Of a DNA stretch of 64,000 nucleotides, positions 63,711-64,000 are shown piece by piece. Every line of letters begins with the position of its first letter. Position 1 is the first letter of the stretch. The translations under genes were made by a program, and so were the position numbers. The stretch is from Alcanivorax sp. DG881. Lineage in GTDB: Bacteria > Pseudomonadota > Gammaproteobacteria > Pseudomonadales > Alcanivoracaceae. The notes below the pieces were generated by a model. The model was given only the letters and a program-made list of their open reading frames with translations, was not told the DNA's origin and made no database searches. The stretch spans positions 2,788,148 to 2,852,147 of the forward strand of contig NZ_DS989915.1 of the NCBI RefSeq assembly GCF_000155615.1, written 5' to 3'.

Positions 63711-63739
63711 AATATCAGGTTGCGGGTGATGAATTTCAA
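63711..63739 (-). promoter_or_regulatory. Sigma-70 promoter of trxA
   Basis: On the minus strand: -35 TTGAAA (63739–63734), 17-base spacer, -10 GATATT (63716–63711). Transcription would start near 63704, about 60 bases before the trxA ATG. Confidence 0.55.
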
Positions 63740-63829
63740 GCGAGGCAGTTAATTATCGCTGTAGTTGCTGCCTATGACATCGTAACGCCATGATTTTTGG
63801 ATAGAATCGGCCCAAAGGAAGGAGTGACT

Positions 63830-64000
63830 ATGGAGCATGGCGAACATCTGGCTGCCATTGATTTGGGGTCGAACAGTTTTCATATGGTGGTAGCCCGCCA
63901 GGCACAGGGGGAAATCCAGATCCTCGACGGGCTGTCTGAGAAGGTGCAACTGGGGGCGGGGCTGGACAGAGAAAACCGCCTGGATGCGGATACCCAGGAG
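63830..64000 (+). CDS. ppx: Exopolyphosphatase (Ppx/GppA family), 5' part, cut by window end
   Basis: 57 codons from ATG at 63830, preceded by AAGGAAGGAGTG. The sequence [16 protein letters not shown] is the N-terminal phosphate-1 motif of the Ppx/GppA family, which degrades polyphosphate or pppGpp. It is divergent from trxA, the arrangement found in Pseudomonas. The rest of the gene lies beyond 64000. A TAGAAT -10-like hexamer at 63802–63807 may be its promoter. Confidence 0.88.
   Translation, partial: MEHGEHLAAIDLGSNSFHMVVARQAQGEIQILDGLSEKVQLGAGLDRENRLDADTQE

Overview
The window comes from a chromosome of GC-rich, densely coded DNA of a gammaproteobacterium. Three things point to this class: the gene block waaA / tolC / thiC / nudF / DUF1249 / cpdA / yqiA / parE / parC, the trxA–rho–ubiD order, and many genes with ATGA or TGATG start/stop overlaps. 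The overall gene set (TIGR04219 porin-like protein, PF10118 hydrolase, alpha/beta-hydrolase–SDR fusion, marine-type TonB receptors) fits an Alcanivorax-like marine bacterium. That placement is inference from gene content, not a measured phylogeny. No rRNA, tRNA, CRISPR array, prophage or complete insertion sequence was found.

Region 1 (1–11.5 kb, minus strand) is one long nitrogen operon: atzF (allophanate hydrolase), urea carboxylase, a GntR/FCD regulator, then urtA-urtB-urtC-urtD and the first codons of urtE. It imports urea by ABC transport and splits it by the ATP-dependent carboxylase/allophanate route rather than by urease. A near-perfect sigma-54 promoter with tandem NtrC-like dyads about 115–150 bp upstream sits before atzF, so nitrogen-limitation control is likely.

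Region 2 (11.8–28.6 kb) is mostly core metabolism: a patatin-like lipase, a small exported protein, an aldo/keto reductase, an FAD oxidoreductase, waaA (Kdo transfer to lipid A), tolC, thiC, then nudF–DUF1249–cpdA–yqiA–parE–parC and an acyltransferase. thiC has a promoter so close to its start that there is no room for the usual TPP riboswitch.

Region 3 (28.6–41.1 kb) is a mixed accessory stretch: an outer-membrane protein, DUF4262, DUF2058, a CvfB-like S1 protein, a Fur-boxed siderophore receptor divergent from a TRIC-family membrane protein, a DUF2218/MarR pair with twin palindromic operators, DUF2780, a 325-bp MITE-like element, a DUF457 membrane protein, an 88-bp inverted-repeat element, cfa, an AraC regulator and a degenerate GGDEF protein.

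Region 4 (41.4–50 kb) is the most striking block: TonB receptor, two-propeller phytase lipoprotein, its own ExbB–ExbD–TonB energy module, and a Tat-exported PhoX-type phosphatase. PhoB-box-like direct repeats lie before the receptor and before exbB. It reads as a self-contained outer-membrane system for scavenging phosphorus from phytate or related organophosphates.

Region 5 (50–64 kb) holds an alcohol dehydrogenase, an amidase, PF10118 and the hydrolase–SDR fusion, a BOF-family stress protein, a three-gene set (two Tat-exported enzymes and a PLP enzyme), then ubiD, rho, trxA and the start of ppx.

Scattered through the intergenic spaces are REP-like hairpins and an odd class of sequences in which short degenerate words are tandemly repeated and often mirrored by an inverted copy 30–150 bp away. 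One of these is a perfect 30-bp inverted repeat.
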